The notes beneath the pieces were generated by a model. It saw only the letters and a list, made by a program, of their open reading frames with translations. It was not told where the DNA came from and made no database searches. From Actinostola sp. cb2023 (lineage: Eukaryota; Cnidaria; Anthozoa; Actiniaria; Actinostolidae), in contig JAUJYZ010001347.1 of NCBI GenBank assembly GCA_033675265.1, forward strand, positions 124,001 to 188,000: a stretch of 64,000 nt of DNA, read 5' to 3'. The position numbers and the translations under genes were made by a program. Positions within the stretch are counted from its first letter, which is position 1; each line of letters opens with the position of its first letter. Below, piece after piece: positions 11,601 to 21,230 of this stretch.

Positions 11601-12886
11601 CAGATGATGGTCAACCCATCACCAAATCTCAGACCCTCAGCTGTGGGTTTGATACATAACCATGTACTCTGTCCATTGGCCAACAAATCTAAGGTACTAG
11701 AACTCCATAGCTTGTATAGGCAGGGGGAGGGAGCAAAGTAACTGAATGGTGATGACATGGAGCATAAGAACGACCAATGGTCTTGATTGTATACAGTCCG
11801 ACAGAATTGGCAATGAATGACAGTGATCTTTAGAGGGTTTGCACGATCGAGTGCCGACAGCCATGTTAGGGAGCAGGATAAAAGGATACCTTTAGTTTTT
11901 CATGTAAAATGACTTCATTGGTCCTGCCCCCTAACCTGGCTACTGGGACTTGATCACAATGCAGAGACTGCATGGATAAGAGGAAAACACTAGATCCCAA
12001 TGACCAAAACCAGGTCAAGATTTGAATAACAATAGGAACTATTTTGTTAGATATGCCTCGTTCTACAAAGACATATTCAGGACATGTCTTTGTAGAACGA
12101 GGCATCTATTGTTATTCAAATCTTGACCTGGTTTTGGTCATTGGGATCTAGTGTTTTCCTGGTAACCACTTCATGTAGGCACAACCGTTCGCTTTTGCAA
12201 ACGAAGCAGTTTGCTGAAGATCAAAACTTAGACACTTTACCTTTTTTTTGCTGTCTTTTATCCATTCATCTCGATATTTTATCATTCTGAAGACTAAAGT
12301 TACTATTTACTCTATATTGCATAGGGACCATTGCGTGATTGTGCCTACACGGAGTAGTTCCCGTTTTCCTGGATAAGAACGTATACATGTATTACTTATC
12401 TCTTATGTGGGAGACTGCTGACACTAGAAATATTTTCTAACCTATTTGCCTTGTTGTCTGATTGTTGATATCATATGTTTTGTGTAATTAGTTATTTTTA
12501 TTATTTAATCATTTATTTTATTTATTTATTTGTTGACAGGCTCAACTGAGGAAAGAATTAAATACTGAAAAATTTAAGAATGAAATATTGTCAAGGTAAT
12601 CAGCATAATTGTTGAAGATAATTCTTTCTTATTTATTTATTTACAAAACTTCCACCATACAAAATAACAGGAGAAGAAAAGAAAAATTCATTTCTGAACT
12701 GATTTATTTTTTCCAAACCCTACTTTCCTTCGATTGTGTATCAATTTCCTTTCTTTCTTTTTCTTCTATTCTCTCAGCAAATTGAAACAGGCACAGCAGA
12801 ATATTGCCACCCAACATATACCCAGAAACTCACGGGTTATAGGACAGAAAGTGAACAGAAGCATGAGTCTAAGCGTCCTCATGTAA
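2226..12886 (+). CDS. wee1: Wee1-like protein kinase, 5'-partial (13 exons)
   Basis: Dual-specificity-fold kinase of the Wee1 family, which in animals phosphorylates the inhibitory tyrosine of CDK1 in the nucleus to hold G2/M entry. Exons read as 2226-2292, 4522-4633, 5085-5142, 5542-5663, 6181-6327, 7699-7824, 8878-8963, 9038-9097, 9516-9565, 10340-10397, 11604-11693, 12540-12595 and 12778-12886. All have AG/GT borders and matching phases and give 379 codons plus stop. Visible motifs are the glycine loop GSGQFGSV, the ATP lysine in YALKRS, the activation-segment precursor [18 protein letters not shown], the catalytic loop HMDIKPGNIF (Wee1-type HMD in place of HRD), the metal-binding DLG in GDLGHV, and the C-terminal tail [14 protein letters not shown]. 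The first exon joins as [12 protein letters not shown], like the vertebrate RPAKRITITESN junction. The N-terminal regulatory region lies upstream; a GTAAGC donor at position 7 may end the preceding exon, but this is unproven. The introns are unusually MITE-rich. Confidence 0.95.
2297..2690. repeat. MITE with opposed poly-G and poly-C tracts
   Basis: Termini are inverted: TGCACCTATCAAAGTTAACC at 2300 and GGTTAACTTTGATGGGTGCA near 2690. Just inside the left end lie G runs (2323-2357), and just inside the right end is a ~40-base C run (about 2625-2664). It sits in the first in-window intron of the Wee1-like gene. Confidence 0.75.
2746..2945. repeat. Palindromic MITE
   Basis: ATTCAACCATCAAGAGTTCC on the left pairs with the right end around GGAACTCTTGATGCTTGAAT. 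The arms are about 80 bp. The loop contains GCTTGGACTCCCTGTG, the terminal sequence of the 441-2151 element. Confidence 0.75.
2957..3163. repeat. MITE family A, copy 1
   Basis: The termini AGTTGTTTTCATATGAGTGG and the inverse CCACTCATACAAAAACAACT form a palindromic element of about 205 bp. Inside it has CAACCAATCACAGC and CAACCAATCAGAATGC, two CCAAT-box-like sites. The same family recurs at 5175, 8664 and 23945. Confidence 0.75.
3189..3925. mobile_element. Inverted-repeat element, ~110-bp arms
   Basis: 3195-3303 (GCTCGAGGATCCAGCG to GGGGCGTGATACG) and 3812-3912 are reverse complements. Next to the right arm, at about 3759-3805, is a short hairpin built from TTGATTGGCCCTC and GAGGGCCAATCAA. 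No transposase was seen. Confidence 0.75.
3976..4370. repeat. MITE family B, copy 1
   Basis: The ends TACGCCCTATGCACGAGTGC and GCACTCGTGCATAGGGCGTA are inverted and TA-flanked. The interior matches the element at 35362-35833 in opposite orientation, for example TAAATGACATTTATAGG and TTTAGGACGAAATGACATG read in reverse. Confidence 0.8.
4691..4843. repeat. Palindromic MITE
   Basis: TAGAGTGCAAACCATATAAT and the inverse ATATGGTTTGCACTCTA bound a 150-bp palindrome. The centre repeats TAGTACTAAATAGTG in both orientations. Confidence 0.75.
5175..5484. repeat. MITE family A, copy 2, interrupted by another MITE
   Basis: The left end TTTTCGTATGAGTGGGAAAC and the right end CTTCCCACTCATGCGAAAAT identify a family A element. 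Its middle is interrupted at 5297-5402 by a different palindrome with ends GGGGCCGGTTGTTCGAAAGG and CCTTTCGAACAACTGGGCCC. Confidence 0.75.
5297..5402. repeat. Short palindromic MITE nested in family A copy
   Basis: A 105-bp palindrome built on GTTGTTCGAAAGGC...TTAGTGCTAATCC and GGATTAGCGCTAA...GCCTTTCGAACAAC. Similar short palindromes are common in marine invertebrate genomes (from memory, not checked). Confidence 0.75.
5748..5945. repeat. MITE family K, diverged copy
   Basis: It shares CAGTTTCGAGTTGTTTAGA, GGCTTAGCCTCGATTCAG and AATAATTTACACTGA with the intact copy at 59882-60122. It lies in the intron after the exon ending at 5663. Confidence 0.6.
6389..6805. repeat. MITE family D, full palindromic copy
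   Basis: A long inverted repeat: GGAAAAGATCGCTTCACAAA on the left and TTTGTGAAGCGATCTTTTCC on the right. The outer arms AATGATTATCATAGCTGG and CCAGCTATGATAATCAT extend the fold. A half copy is at 13930-14131. Confidence 0.75.
7021..7300. repeat. MITE family E, copy 1
   Basis: The termini TATAGCTAATTACGAAATCG and the inverse around CAATGATTATGCAATTAGCTA bound an element. Its interior (GATGGGAAATCAGTTCATGA) is repeated at 59574-60133. Confidence 0.75.
7303..7462. repeat. MITE family F-like palindrome
   Basis: CCTATTTTCAAAAACGTTGT and ACAATGTTTTTGAAAACATG are inverted ends around internal arms TTAGAGAAACAA and TTGTTTCTCTAA. The TACACCTATTT terminus resembles those at 24166 and 43290. Confidence 0.65.
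7876..8347. mobile_element. Inverted-repeat element, ~110-bp arms
   Basis: AGAACGTTTCCCATAACTGG on the left and CCAGTTATGGGAAAACGTTC on the right continue as complementary arms through GCTAATGAGTTTGCTAATATG and the TACTGCCAACTAAAT region. The loop of about 240 bp has no ORF of note. Confidence 0.75.
8664..8860. repeat. MITE family A, copy 3
   Basis: The ends TTTTTTCATATGAGTGGGAA and TTTTCCACTCATACACGAAA are inverted. The element lies immediately upstream of the exon starting at 8878, so it contributes to the 3' end of that intron. Confidence 0.7.
9177..9308. repeat. MITE family H, copy 1
   Basis: A 130-bp palindrome with GGGCTCCCTGCAAGAAC and GTTCTTGCAGGGAACCC ends and inner arms ATCAAAATCTAAATTCTCCT and GGAGAATTTGGGTTTTGAT. 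Copy 2 is at 39553-39680. Confidence 0.75.
9318..9425. repeat. Short inverted-repeat element
   Basis: TTTAACGGCGATCGTC on the left faces GACGTCGCCGTTAAA-like sequence on the right (ACGTCGCCGTTAAAT). It is about 105 bp and lies directly after the family H MITE. Confidence 0.55.
9650..9816. repeat. Palindromic MITE
   Basis: AAAATAACGGCTGGCCAGTG at the left and GACCGGCCGTTATTTTTAG at the right are inverted. Inner segments repeat GGCCAGTG and CAGTCAA motifs. Confidence 0.65.
9928..10066. repeat. Palindromic MITE
   Basis: ACACGGGTAGTTGTGTAATA and TATTACACAACTACCCGTGT are perfect inverted ends. The inner arms GGATATTTTTACGAGTC and GACGAGTAAAAATATCC extend the hairpin. Confidence 0.8.
10745..11570 (+). 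mobile_element. TIR transposon carrying a Pax-like transposase fragment
   Basis: The termini TTACAGGCGCTTTCACATAT and ATATGTGAAAGCGCCTGTAA are inverted. The complementary arms run about 165 bp on each side (to about 10910, and from about 11390), and include GACGATCGGATTCCGAAG. TA flanks the outer ends. The interior encodes a paired-domain-like transposase fragment. The element lies in a Wee1 intron, between the exons ending at 10397 and starting at 11604. Confidence 0.85.
10944..11391 (+). pseudogene. Paired-domain (Pax-like) transposase fragment with in-frame stop
   Basis: The frame from 10944 reads [17 protein letters not shown], then an HTH-like segment [17 protein letters not shown], a GG-containing linker and [17 protein letters not shown] stop at 11187-11189 follows. 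The same frame then continues with [18 protein letters not shown] and [13 protein letters not shown] to a TGA at 11389. The order (PAI-like half, linker, RED-like half with a VPS-S-I-R signature) matches the bipartite paired domain shared by Pax proteins and Tc1/mariner-type transposases. No DDE/DDD catalytic domain follows before the right arm, so this is a deleted copy. The acceptor-like TTTTTCTAG just before 10960 suggests the ancestral gene may have had an intron there. Confidence 0.75.
11980..12157. repeat. Palindromic MITE
   Basis: GGAAAACACTAGATCCCAAT and ATTGGGATCTAGTGTTTTCC are perfect inverted ends. The palindrome is nearly continuous through GATATGCCTCGTTCTACAAA and its complement. 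Confidence 0.85.
12163..12366. repeat. Inverted-repeat element
   Basis: CCACTTCATGTAGGCACAAC and GATTGTGCCTACACGGAGTA form imperfect inverted ends around an AT-rich centre. It abuts the preceding palindrome. Confidence 0.5.
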
Positions 12887-13129
12887 GGTTATTGAGATCT
12901 CATATCAGTATATGTCACAAATAACAGCCATTTGTCCAAGAAACTACCGTCCCTCTGTACCACAGTATGGGTGTGCAGACAATGTACCTAAGCAACCATT
13001 CATAAACAACATTTTATTACATTACTGCCTCATTTTATATACTAGATATTTGTGGCAATATTAAGGGACAGTCTTCCGCTCAAACGGTGACCACTGTATG
13101 AATAACCATCAATGTCTAATACATGTAGC

Positions 13130-13285
13130 CTGGATTTTACCAGCGACCCAAGTACAAGAGGCCTTGTCGCTGTAAAAATGGGCCTGACACAAGCGCAGGT
13201 ACGAGAAATGGAGAAATTTTGACATTTGCGCTTCTGCTTGCGTCAGGCACGTTTAAGGGCTCTTGTACTTGGGTCGCTCGTTGAA
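13130..13285. repeat. Palindromic MITE
   Basis: CAGCGACCCAAGTACAAGAG and CTCTTGTACTTGGGTCGCTC are inverted. It lies in the intergenic stretch after the Wee1-like gene; the remaining DNA between 12887 and 13929 shows no gene. Confidence 0.75.
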
Positions 13286-13929
13286 ACCACACTTTCTAAA
13301 TGAATACATTAGTATAGTGGGTGGTTACAGTTTCGCGTGTTTCGTTGTTACACGGGAAGAATCTATTTTACAATGTATTACCATTTTAAAGCATGAAATA
13401 ATTGTACATAATGCAACATCGAGTTACAGTTTTTCTAATTATTTCAAAAAAGAAATATCATTTTTAACGTTTTAACTAAGTCCTAATCTTTTGTAGTGGT
13501 ATGTAATTAACTATCTTCAAATTTTCTGTAAATATAAGTTTATTAAATTTTTTATCTATTTTAATGAAACCATAAAGAGAAATAAAGTATAATACAATGT
13601 ATTAATTATTTCTGTTCAGTGTGAATTCGTTTGAACAGTTCGTGTACTTTCTATTCGGTCACTATAGTGTGAGAGGAGACAGATTTGAGTATACACCTAG
13701 GGTGAAAGGTGCGACCCTGAAGGATCATATGGGAGTTTCTATTTGCAGCCATATTCTTCATGAACGTCTTGTACTAAACAAGAACATTGCGGTAAAGCAA
13801 ATTCAAGTGACATTCAAATTGAGATGGACGAATTTTTTGTCGAAATGTCAAGGAATTTGGGTAGAAATACTTGGTAAACAGTATCTCCCATGATTCTCTG
13901 GGGTCACAGGAGTCCAGGGTGACTAACTT

Positions 13930-14131
13930 AATGAGGGTTTATCATGTAATTTCAAAACTTATAGGAGACAGGACAAAAAAATGATATTCATAGCTGGAAT
14001 CGAAAGAGCTCGTTGAAATTAGTAAAAATGTGTGAAGTTTGGAAAAGATCGCTTCACAAATTGCGAAGATATGAATTTTCAAAAATCGACATTTTGTATG
14101 AACACCTTTGTTGAGACAAGAGTTGCCTACC
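13930..14131. repeat. MITE family D, truncated half copy
   Basis: It matches the left half of 6389-6805, including TTTGGAAAAGATCGCTTCAC and CATAATTTCAAAACTTATAGG-like sequence. It ends abruptly where the next transposon begins. The missing right half is not found after that transposon, so this copy was truncated rather than only interrupted. Confidence 0.7.
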
Positions 14132-15077
14132 TACGGAGCCCTGGAAGGGCCACCCATTATTTTTTATCTTTTTTTATCAAAATCCCGACTTTTTTTCAAA
14201 AATCCGGACTTTTTCAAAAATCCCGACTTTTTTTCTCTTCTTCGATGAGATCATCACGATGAGCGTTTCCCAATCGTGCAGTAGGATGATACTGCTAGTA
14301 TACAGCATAACTAAAGCAAACACGAGAACACTTGTAAACCAAGCCATAAGAGGTCCCTGAAGGGGTAAAATGAGAACTGGGATTTTATTTGCCATTTTTT
14401 GCACTAGGAAATGGGATTGTACCACTGGGACTGTGATTTTGCTAATGGGACTGGGAATTTCAAACCCACTTTGGGAATTGGAAAAGCGTATTCATTGCAA
14501 AACAGCATATTATTATAAGCGGGCTTATACATTAATTTAATATTCCACAAAATTCAGGTCAAATAGAGCAACCAAGAGAACGGTTTGTAATACGTTTCAA
14601 AGCAAGCAAGAAAGTCTTCAAAAAGCACCTTTAGAAATGCAAACATAGTGAAATAATCATTTACAATTTACCATTTTACAAAATAATAATATGTAAGTTT
14701 AATGTTTCTTCCACTATTGAAAGTATAAAGTATGAGATCAGGAAATTGCTTGATGAATTATCTAATAGGGTGGTTGCTAGAAGCGAGCCACGATACTGGG
14801 ATTTTCTTGAATTCATGTCAATGGGACTGGGACCCCCCCCCCCCCCCCTTCAGGACCCCTCCCATAACCTCCCCCCCCCCCTCCTTGAAAACGTCGGGAT
14901 TATTGAAAAAGTCGGGATTTTTTGAAAAAGTCGGGATTTTTGAAAAAGTCGGGATTTTTGAAAGTCGGGATTTTTGAAAAAGTCGGGATTTTTGAAAAAG
15001 TCGGGATTTTTGGAAAAAAGTCGGGATATTGAAAAAGAAAGATTAAAAATAATGGGTGGCCCTTCCAGGGCTCCGTA
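14131..15077. mobile_element. Non-autonomous TIR transposon with subterminal repeats
   Basis: The ends TACGGAGCCCTGGAAGGGCC and GGCCCTTCCAGGGCTCCGTA are perfect inverted repeats, extended by ACCCATTATTTTT on both sides. Inside each end are tandem 15-18-bp units of the type AAAAAGTCGGGATTTTTG (about eight on the right; about three inverted on the left). Such subterminal arrays often serve as transposase binding sites. C runs lie at 14834-14849 and 14872-14882. No transposase ORF was seen. Confidence 0.85.
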
Positions 15078-15204
15078 TTTATTGTTGTAACAATGTTTAG
15101 ATTTGGTGCAATAAGTATGGTTCCTCGTGCATATATTTGAACGAGTGGGTTTTCAAAGAGTTCAAGATTGCGCGAGCCCGTAGAAAAATCATGATTTCCT
15201 TTTT

Positions 15205-15490
15205 TTTACTGCGATTCTCAGTATTATGCGAACTCAGACATTCAAGCAGTCGGCTGGAACTTGGTTTTTCGCTGCCGTCAATCAACATAAAAATCAGTAA
15301 ACTTGAAAAAAATAAAAGTCAGAAGACCCACCAAATGGAAACCGAGCTAAATTATGGATAATTTGGTCGAAGAATGTATTTAGTTTTGAATTTGTTTGAG
15401 TCAGTTGAATTTGATTGACGGCAGCGAAAAACCAAGTTCCAGCCGACTGTTTGAATGTCTGAGTTCGCATAATACTGAGAACCGCAGTAA
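15205..15490. repeat. Inverted-repeat element
   Basis: CTGCGATTCTCAGTATTATG and CATAATACTGAGAACCGCAG are inverted. The arms of about 90 bp include GTCGGCTGGAACTTGGTTTT and its complement. Confidence 0.8.
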
Positions 15491-15807
15491 ATATACATGA
15501 AAAAAGAGCCAGAGATTATGTGGTATTTCACTGAAAAAGACCAAAATTCTGAAGAAAACAAACCCAGCGCTCTTGATGGTGTCATCGGTACCGTGCGAGC
15601 ACACCAGGGGGCCGCAAAATCCTCAACTTTCTTGCATGCCTTTTTCACCATTCTTGTTCTCTTTTATCAAAAATCCATAGTTTCGGTGTATCGCAATGTT
15701 TTCAACACCAAAATCGAGGAAACGTTTGATTTTAAGATTGTTTTAGTTATTCAGAATCGATAAATACCTGCACTGAATTTCCTTTTTTTTTCTGCACTTT
15801 TCCAAAA

Positions 15808-15838
<31 letters not shown>

Positions 15839-15964
15839 TAATTATTTTTCATGTAACTGCTACATAATATAGTCTTGAAATAGAACATGTATACAGTAGA
15901 TCATGGAATTTGGACGGGTCGCGAGGGGATCCAGGGTAAACACTGGGTGCTGCAGTGACTGGTT

Positions 15965-17288
15965 CTAGATTGTTTCAATGGTCAGCGAGGTCATTACAAA
16001 ACCCAAAATCATCGTAAAGAATCCAATCACCATGAAAAAACAATCTATTAAGATTTGAAATACTGTCAATCGCCTGTACTTTAAACGAAGATGAAGCATT
16101 CCCGGGAAAAGAAAGCATATACTGGCAGTAAGGCTTCCAGCGATAGAAGAAACCAACGCAAAATGAGGTGTTAGAACTGCCACGCCCAGAATGACCAAAG
16201 CTACAGCGATGCGAAGAACAACAAACCCTATGCTTGATGGCATTGCTTCTGCAACGCGTTGATATACAGACGACGCTTCGATATTCCTAACTACTACAAG
16301 AACAGGGATCGGGTATGTAAATAACGCGTTAAAAGTAAAGAACGTTGCAATGACTTGGTTTGTTATACCCGTTGGTAGATTATTGAGAATGACTTCATTG
16401 GTGTCAGCGGTGTATGTTAGAAATCCAGACTGCGAAAACGATCTTAAATGCTAATCCAAAAGCATGTGACAAGACTAGCGCTATTTTGAATTTAGAATGA
16501 TCGGTTACGTCGGCTGCCATAGGCACAATGACCACATGGATAGCGTAACTGAATATAATAATTGATAAAGCTACGAAAGAGCCACGTGTATCATAGAATA
16601 GGATTGAATTTAAGTCCCAAGTGGTAGCTTGATGGATTTCGTAGGTTAACGTTACTCCAACTGCTGCTACTAACGCAAGTATACATAACATGCTCACCCA
16701 TGCAATCTGTGAGAACTGTTTCAGAAAGATAGTAGGTAGAGCAAGTAATGTCGCCAGGCACGACCACTGAGACTCGGTAATAGGAAGAGTTGGGTATTGT
16801 TGTGACATCAGAGATGCAGAAAACACGACGTACGCACAAGCGCTCAAAAGAGCAATGGTATTGACAATCAAGCCAACAATATACTGTAACGGCGTCCAGC
16901 ATTTCATTGCAATATCCTGGTAGCTCAAACGGTCACTCCTTTTCGGCTCGCCGTTATCATCGTCATCATCAAGGCATTGGGCTAAAAGATGAGCTGTATA
17001 ACCCGTCGGTAAGGGTACGACAAACATAGCTATCACTGCAACTATCCCTCCTTCACGAACTGCGTAAGGCAACGCAAGAAAGCTTGATCCTAACATGAAG
17101 TTCAACATATTGAAAGTTATTTTCCAGACGCTTGTTTGCTGTGATTTCGATGGTAGTTCTTCAGCTGAAGGATGCGTTTCTTGTTGTTGTGGCTGTAGGT
17201 CGTCTGTTTGGGTTTCGAGATCATCATCATCATCACCATTTGTTGATGGTAGGGGTTGGTAGCCTTGCTGTCTGCTTGCAATAGACAT
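15965..17288 (-). pseudogene. SLC32/VIAAT-like amino-acid transporter, single exon with one frameshift
   Basis: Polytopic transporter of the AAAP/SLC32-36-38 superfamily; SLC32 (VIAAT) loads inhibitory amino acids into vesicles by proton exchange. The start is at 17288: MSIASRQQGY, then a ~55-residue acidic, glutamine-rich cytosolic tail. Next come TM1 with NMLNFMLGSSFLALPYAVREGG, a loop with four to five aspartates, and about nine further hydrophobic segments. The frame breaks at about 16424-16427, just after FKIVFAVW. The next frame resumes with FLTYTADTNEVILNNLP and runs to a TAG at 15965-15967 through TPHFALVSSIAGSLTAS and GMLHLRLKYRRLT, all closely SLC32-like. Together the parts give about 441 residues, a normal family length. 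The missing bases are probably two Gs of a G run, so this may be a sequencing error rather than a true pseudogene. The absence of introns is notable beside its intron-rich neighbours. The substrate cannot be inferred. Confidence 0.85.
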
Positions 17289-17776
17289 CTGTATATATCA
17301 CAGCACAGTACTCAGTTTCATGGAATGGTGAATAATGCAGGTACTCGGTCTAACAAATTAATAAACAACTCTCCCTAGAACACGTCGATCGTTACTTCTA
17401 TTTTATTATAGATCAGTTACTTTTATCATACATTTTATTCTCGTAAATTATGCAATTCAGCCTGCTGCAAAGTTATTAAATCTATCTCTATTATAATGTA
17501 ACTATGAAACATCTTTTCAGTATACTGACACGAAATTAATTTTGGAATGAACAACACACTATTCATATAGGTGTATACTTACAATAGATACACAGAATTC
17601 CGGCAATGTAGTGTTATACTGATTCAAAGTGCTTGAATTTTCCTGCGTTAGCTGACCACTTCTTGATGGTTCGCATTCTGTCGCCCTTAGTAGCCAATCA
17701 GCTAGCTTCAAGCACGGCGATACTAATAATCAGTATGCCATCGGCGAATAGTAAGTATAGTTAACTGTTTCCCTTG

Positions 17777-18212
17777 GTCACGTCGGGCACAAAAGGCCCC
17801 GAAATCGGCAAGCATCATTCAACTTCTACAGTTTTAATCCAATCAAAATGAATTTTAATTTCCGCCATTTTGTTACTAAAATAGCACAAAATGGCGGATT
17901 TTTGAAATTTCAAAAATTCATATCTTTAGATAGAATAGCAATAACTGAGATATTGTTTCGGTTATATCTCACATTTTACATGTTCTTTCGACTGCGATGA
18001 TCAAATTAGTATATTTGTGAATTTCAAAATGTGTGGGTTTGTTCATGACGTCATTTTCCCGCCAAAAATCATTAAAATTGAAAAACAAAAAAGATACGAT
18101 TTGTTGCCTTGCCATGTGCTGTCAAGATGCCAAGTTTCATTTTGATTGGATTAAAACTGTAGAAGTTGAATGATGCTTGCCGATTTCGGGGCCTTTTGTG
18201 CCCGACGTGTGG
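17777..18212. mobile_element. Inverted-repeat element, ~75-bp arms
   Basis: CACGTCGGGCACAAAAGGCC and GGCCTTTTGTGCCCGACGTG are perfect inverted ends. The arms continue through CTACAGTTTTAATCCAATCA and its complement. It lies about 490 bp upstream of the transporter start. Confidence 0.85.
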
Positions 18213-18316
18213 TAAACAGTTTTAAAATAAAGTTGTTGTTATTCAATATTACGATCAATATCTTCAAAATAACTCTTTTTTTCTCCTGTTGTATCAGTTA
18301 GGAAATGCGTTTTCCT

Positions 18317-18457
18317 TTACCGCGCGGTGACTATTGCAATATATGACGTAATTATTGACCAATCACAGCGCGCGCATCTTTATATTCACCGCGCGGTGAC
18401 TATTGCAACATATGACGTAATTATTGACCAATCACAGCGCGCGCATCTTTATATTCA
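18317..18457. repeat. Tandem pair of CCAAT/CRE-like units related to the 62-kb satellite
   Basis: Two consecutive units of about 68 bp each contain CCGCGCGGTGACTATTGCAA, TATGACGTAATTATTGACCA and CAATCACAGCGCGCG. Read in reverse, the unit matches the repeats at 62440-63890, which have CGCGCTTTGATTGGTCAAG then AATTACGTCATAT. Confidence 0.8.
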
Positions 18458-18462
18458 CCTGT

Positions 18463-20515
18463 GTATTAACTAACAGCATATGGGTATTTTGTCTGCGCAT
18501 GCGCCAACACAGCATTGACCAGTACAGTGACATTCTCGTTCCCAGAGCTCCTCGGTTTCGGTCCTCTCCCGAGAAGGCTCTGGTCGCAGCCATTTGAGGC
18601 TCGATGCTGATTGGACGAAATATATCGCATGCGCATTTCAAAACATATATCAAGAACAATCAAGAACAATGAGCCCAAAGGTAGCCCAAAGCCTTCAAAG
18701 GGTATGAGATTCTCAAAAATGTCTTCATAGCAGTAGTCTGATAATTAAAGAACACTTTGGTGTAGAAATCTGAGCAAGAAATTGTGTTTTTGAGTGGTTT
18801 TGAGCGATTCGAAAATTTCACTCCTTTTGAACATACCGTAATAATTAGGAAAGGTTTGCAACTCCGGCCACCAAATGTTAGCAGGGTACAAATGTTTACG
18901 ACAACTGTCGCTAGCTCCAAAAGTATCCAAACACTCAAATAGCTTAAATAATCACACATTCTCAATTAAATTCTCTTTTATATGAGCTTTTAGTCCCATT
19001 TATTTTGTCCACTCTATCCGGAGAAATAATTTTTTGAAGGTCGACAAGTCGGCTAAAAATCTACCGTTTCCATCCGCAGGCGTTTGCTTTGCGGTTACCT
19101 GGGTTACCTTTGGACTCATTGTTCTTGATTGTTCTTGATATATGTTTTCAAATGCGCATGCGTTATATTTCGTCCAATCAGCATCGAGCCTCAAATGGCT
19201 GCGACCAGAGCCTTCTCGGGAGAGGACCGAAACCGAGGAGCTCTGGGAACGAGAATGGTACAGTGACGTCTGAACCATTTTCCAGCTCGATAGCTCATTT
19301 TAAGGATATTTTGTAGGAGATCTACGCGTTTCTAAAGTTTAAACGTCATGAAAATTTACTCATTTTTAAAGACGACAAACACTTCTTCCCCTGGGTATAT
19401 CTTTGGCCGCTGTTATTTCTTTTGATGGCGAGATATTTTACATTGAAATGCGACTGTGGTGTTTGGAGTTGGATGTTCAGCGTTAATTATTTCTACAATC
19501 AAGTATTCTACAGCACTGGATTAACGCTTGGTAATTGTGATGACAGTAAACTTTTAGAATTTTAATGAAATGGTCTTTCAGGTGGACGCGATTTCGAGCT
19601 ATGGCCCGGTGAATATGTAGAAGTGTTCAATTTAGGTCGAACTTTAACGAGATATTTCTTGAAATTTTTACCGACCCCCAAGTTGGAGATAATTACCACA
19701 GCATTCATTCCTTTATATAATTTCAGTTTTCATAGAGAATGGGGCTTCAAAAAATGTGTAGCTGTCAGATTTAATAGATTCTTCTCACCCTATACTCGGT
19801 GTAATGGCGGAATTGATATTTTGTGTTACTTCTCGAAGCCATGGTTCTATCATATCTTCGTCTATTTCCTTATTCTAAGTCTTTGAAAGTATAAATGAGA
19901 GAACAGACTTTGCAGAAAAATTAGTTATTAAGAAAATTAAAACTTGTTTCTACTGTTTTGCATTGCATTATTTTTGCTTACCATTTACGGGACTCGCGAC
20001 GAGCAGAAATGTGGACTCCAAGCATTCAAGTCAAATTATCTTTCGATTTCTACCGACCCCCAAGCTGCTTAATGTTACGGAGGCGAAGATTATTCAATAG
20101 TCATTCCATTCATCACAATAAATGACTTTAAAAAAATGTATAGCTCCTGCTGTGAATGGTCAAAGTCGGGGAAGACGGCAGCCATTGTCAGTTTAGCTTG
20201 TCATGTCTGGACCTCCGTCACCTTGCAATATGCAACTCATAATGCATCGTAAATACTGGTTATGACAACTGCAGCATGCCTTCAGCATTGATAAAATAGA
20301 ATCCATCATTTTAGAGTTGCATATATTCATATAGACAAGTTAATAAATAAATATCTGAAGTAGAACTTCGCCATCTTGTTTGTTATTCCTGGTATTTAAA
20401 TTAGCGCGGGATGGCGCGGGATATATGCGCGTGTAAGAGGGTCTTTGTGTTTATGTTGGCATTTCACGCATGCGCAGACAAAATGCCCATGTGCTTTAAC
20501 TAACATATATCGTTT
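18463..20515. mobile_element. Composite inverted-repeat element
   Basis: The strong inner arms are 18516-18680 and 19110-19265, with CCAGAGCTCCTCGGTTTCGG and CCGAAACCGAGGAGCTCTGG, continuing to TCAAGAACAATGAG. Weaker outer ends are TTTTGTCTGCGCATGCGCC near 18488 and GCATGCGCAGACAAAATGCC near 20490, suggesting a larger, internally rearranged element. The interior (19270-20440) has no convincing gene. Confidence 0.65.
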
Positions 20516-20744
20516 AACTAGTAAATTATTATTATTAAAACAGGAGGATAAATGAAGGTAATGCAATCGTGCAATTTTTTATCGTTGAAATTTAGTTAAA
20601 ATTGGCACAAATTTCGTTAACGTTTGAGTACTAGAGTAGACAACCAAGAAAATCATAGGGTCAAAAAATTGGACAACAAAGACAGATTAGTACAAACTAT
20701 CTGTATCTGTTCGTAATTATTAATAACACAGTAAACGTCGTTTT

Positions 20745-21020
20745 ACTGAAAATTAACAAATTGAAGATGGTTTTGAGTTGTCTGTACTCTTATTGATGTC
20801 AATAAGAGTACAGACAACGATAAAACCATCTTCAATCTGTTTTTTACAATAACAAAGTCAAAAAGCATCCAAAAACAAGGAAAAAGTTTGAAAGGAAAAC
20901 TGTTTCAAGCGCGCGCTGGCTCCGTGCGCGAGCGATTCGTCATACAGTGTGTCTGTACTCTTATTGACAACGGCTGAGAGCCAATCAGATTGCGAGATTT
21001 CACTCTGTTATTGTAAAATC
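20745..21020. repeat. Inverted-repeat MITE
   Basis: The element has a tight hairpin GTCTGTACTCTTATTGA / TCAATAAGAGTACAGAC at 20780-20817 and outer sequences matching TGAAGATGGTTTT / AAAACCATCTTCA. A third copy of GTCTGTACTCTTATTGAC is at 20950. It carries AGCCAATCAGATTGCGAG near the right end. Confidence 0.65.
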
Positions 21021-21042
21021 TATTTCAAAAAACGTTGTACGC

Positions 21043-21230
21043 GACTAGACCGAAAGGGAGCATGGGTAGATGGTACATTTTGATGTTTATGATCACGTTG
21101 AGCAACATCTGAATGTCTTGATTTGTGCTTTTATAACCATCAAGAGAGAGTACAACGCAGAACTTAATTTGGCCATGTCAGAATTAAAATATGTTGATAT
21201 ACCCATGCTCCCTTTCGATCTGGTCTCGTC
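21043..21230. repeat. Inverted-repeat MITE
   Basis: AGACCGAAAGGGAGCATGGG and CCCATGCTCCCTTTCGATCT are inverted ends. A shortened copy with the same end lies at 25916-25972. Confidence 0.7.

Noticed and set aside
13621..13893. 90-aa ORF after the Wee1-like gene
   Set aside because: No recognisable domain and no splice sites consistent with a neighbouring gene.
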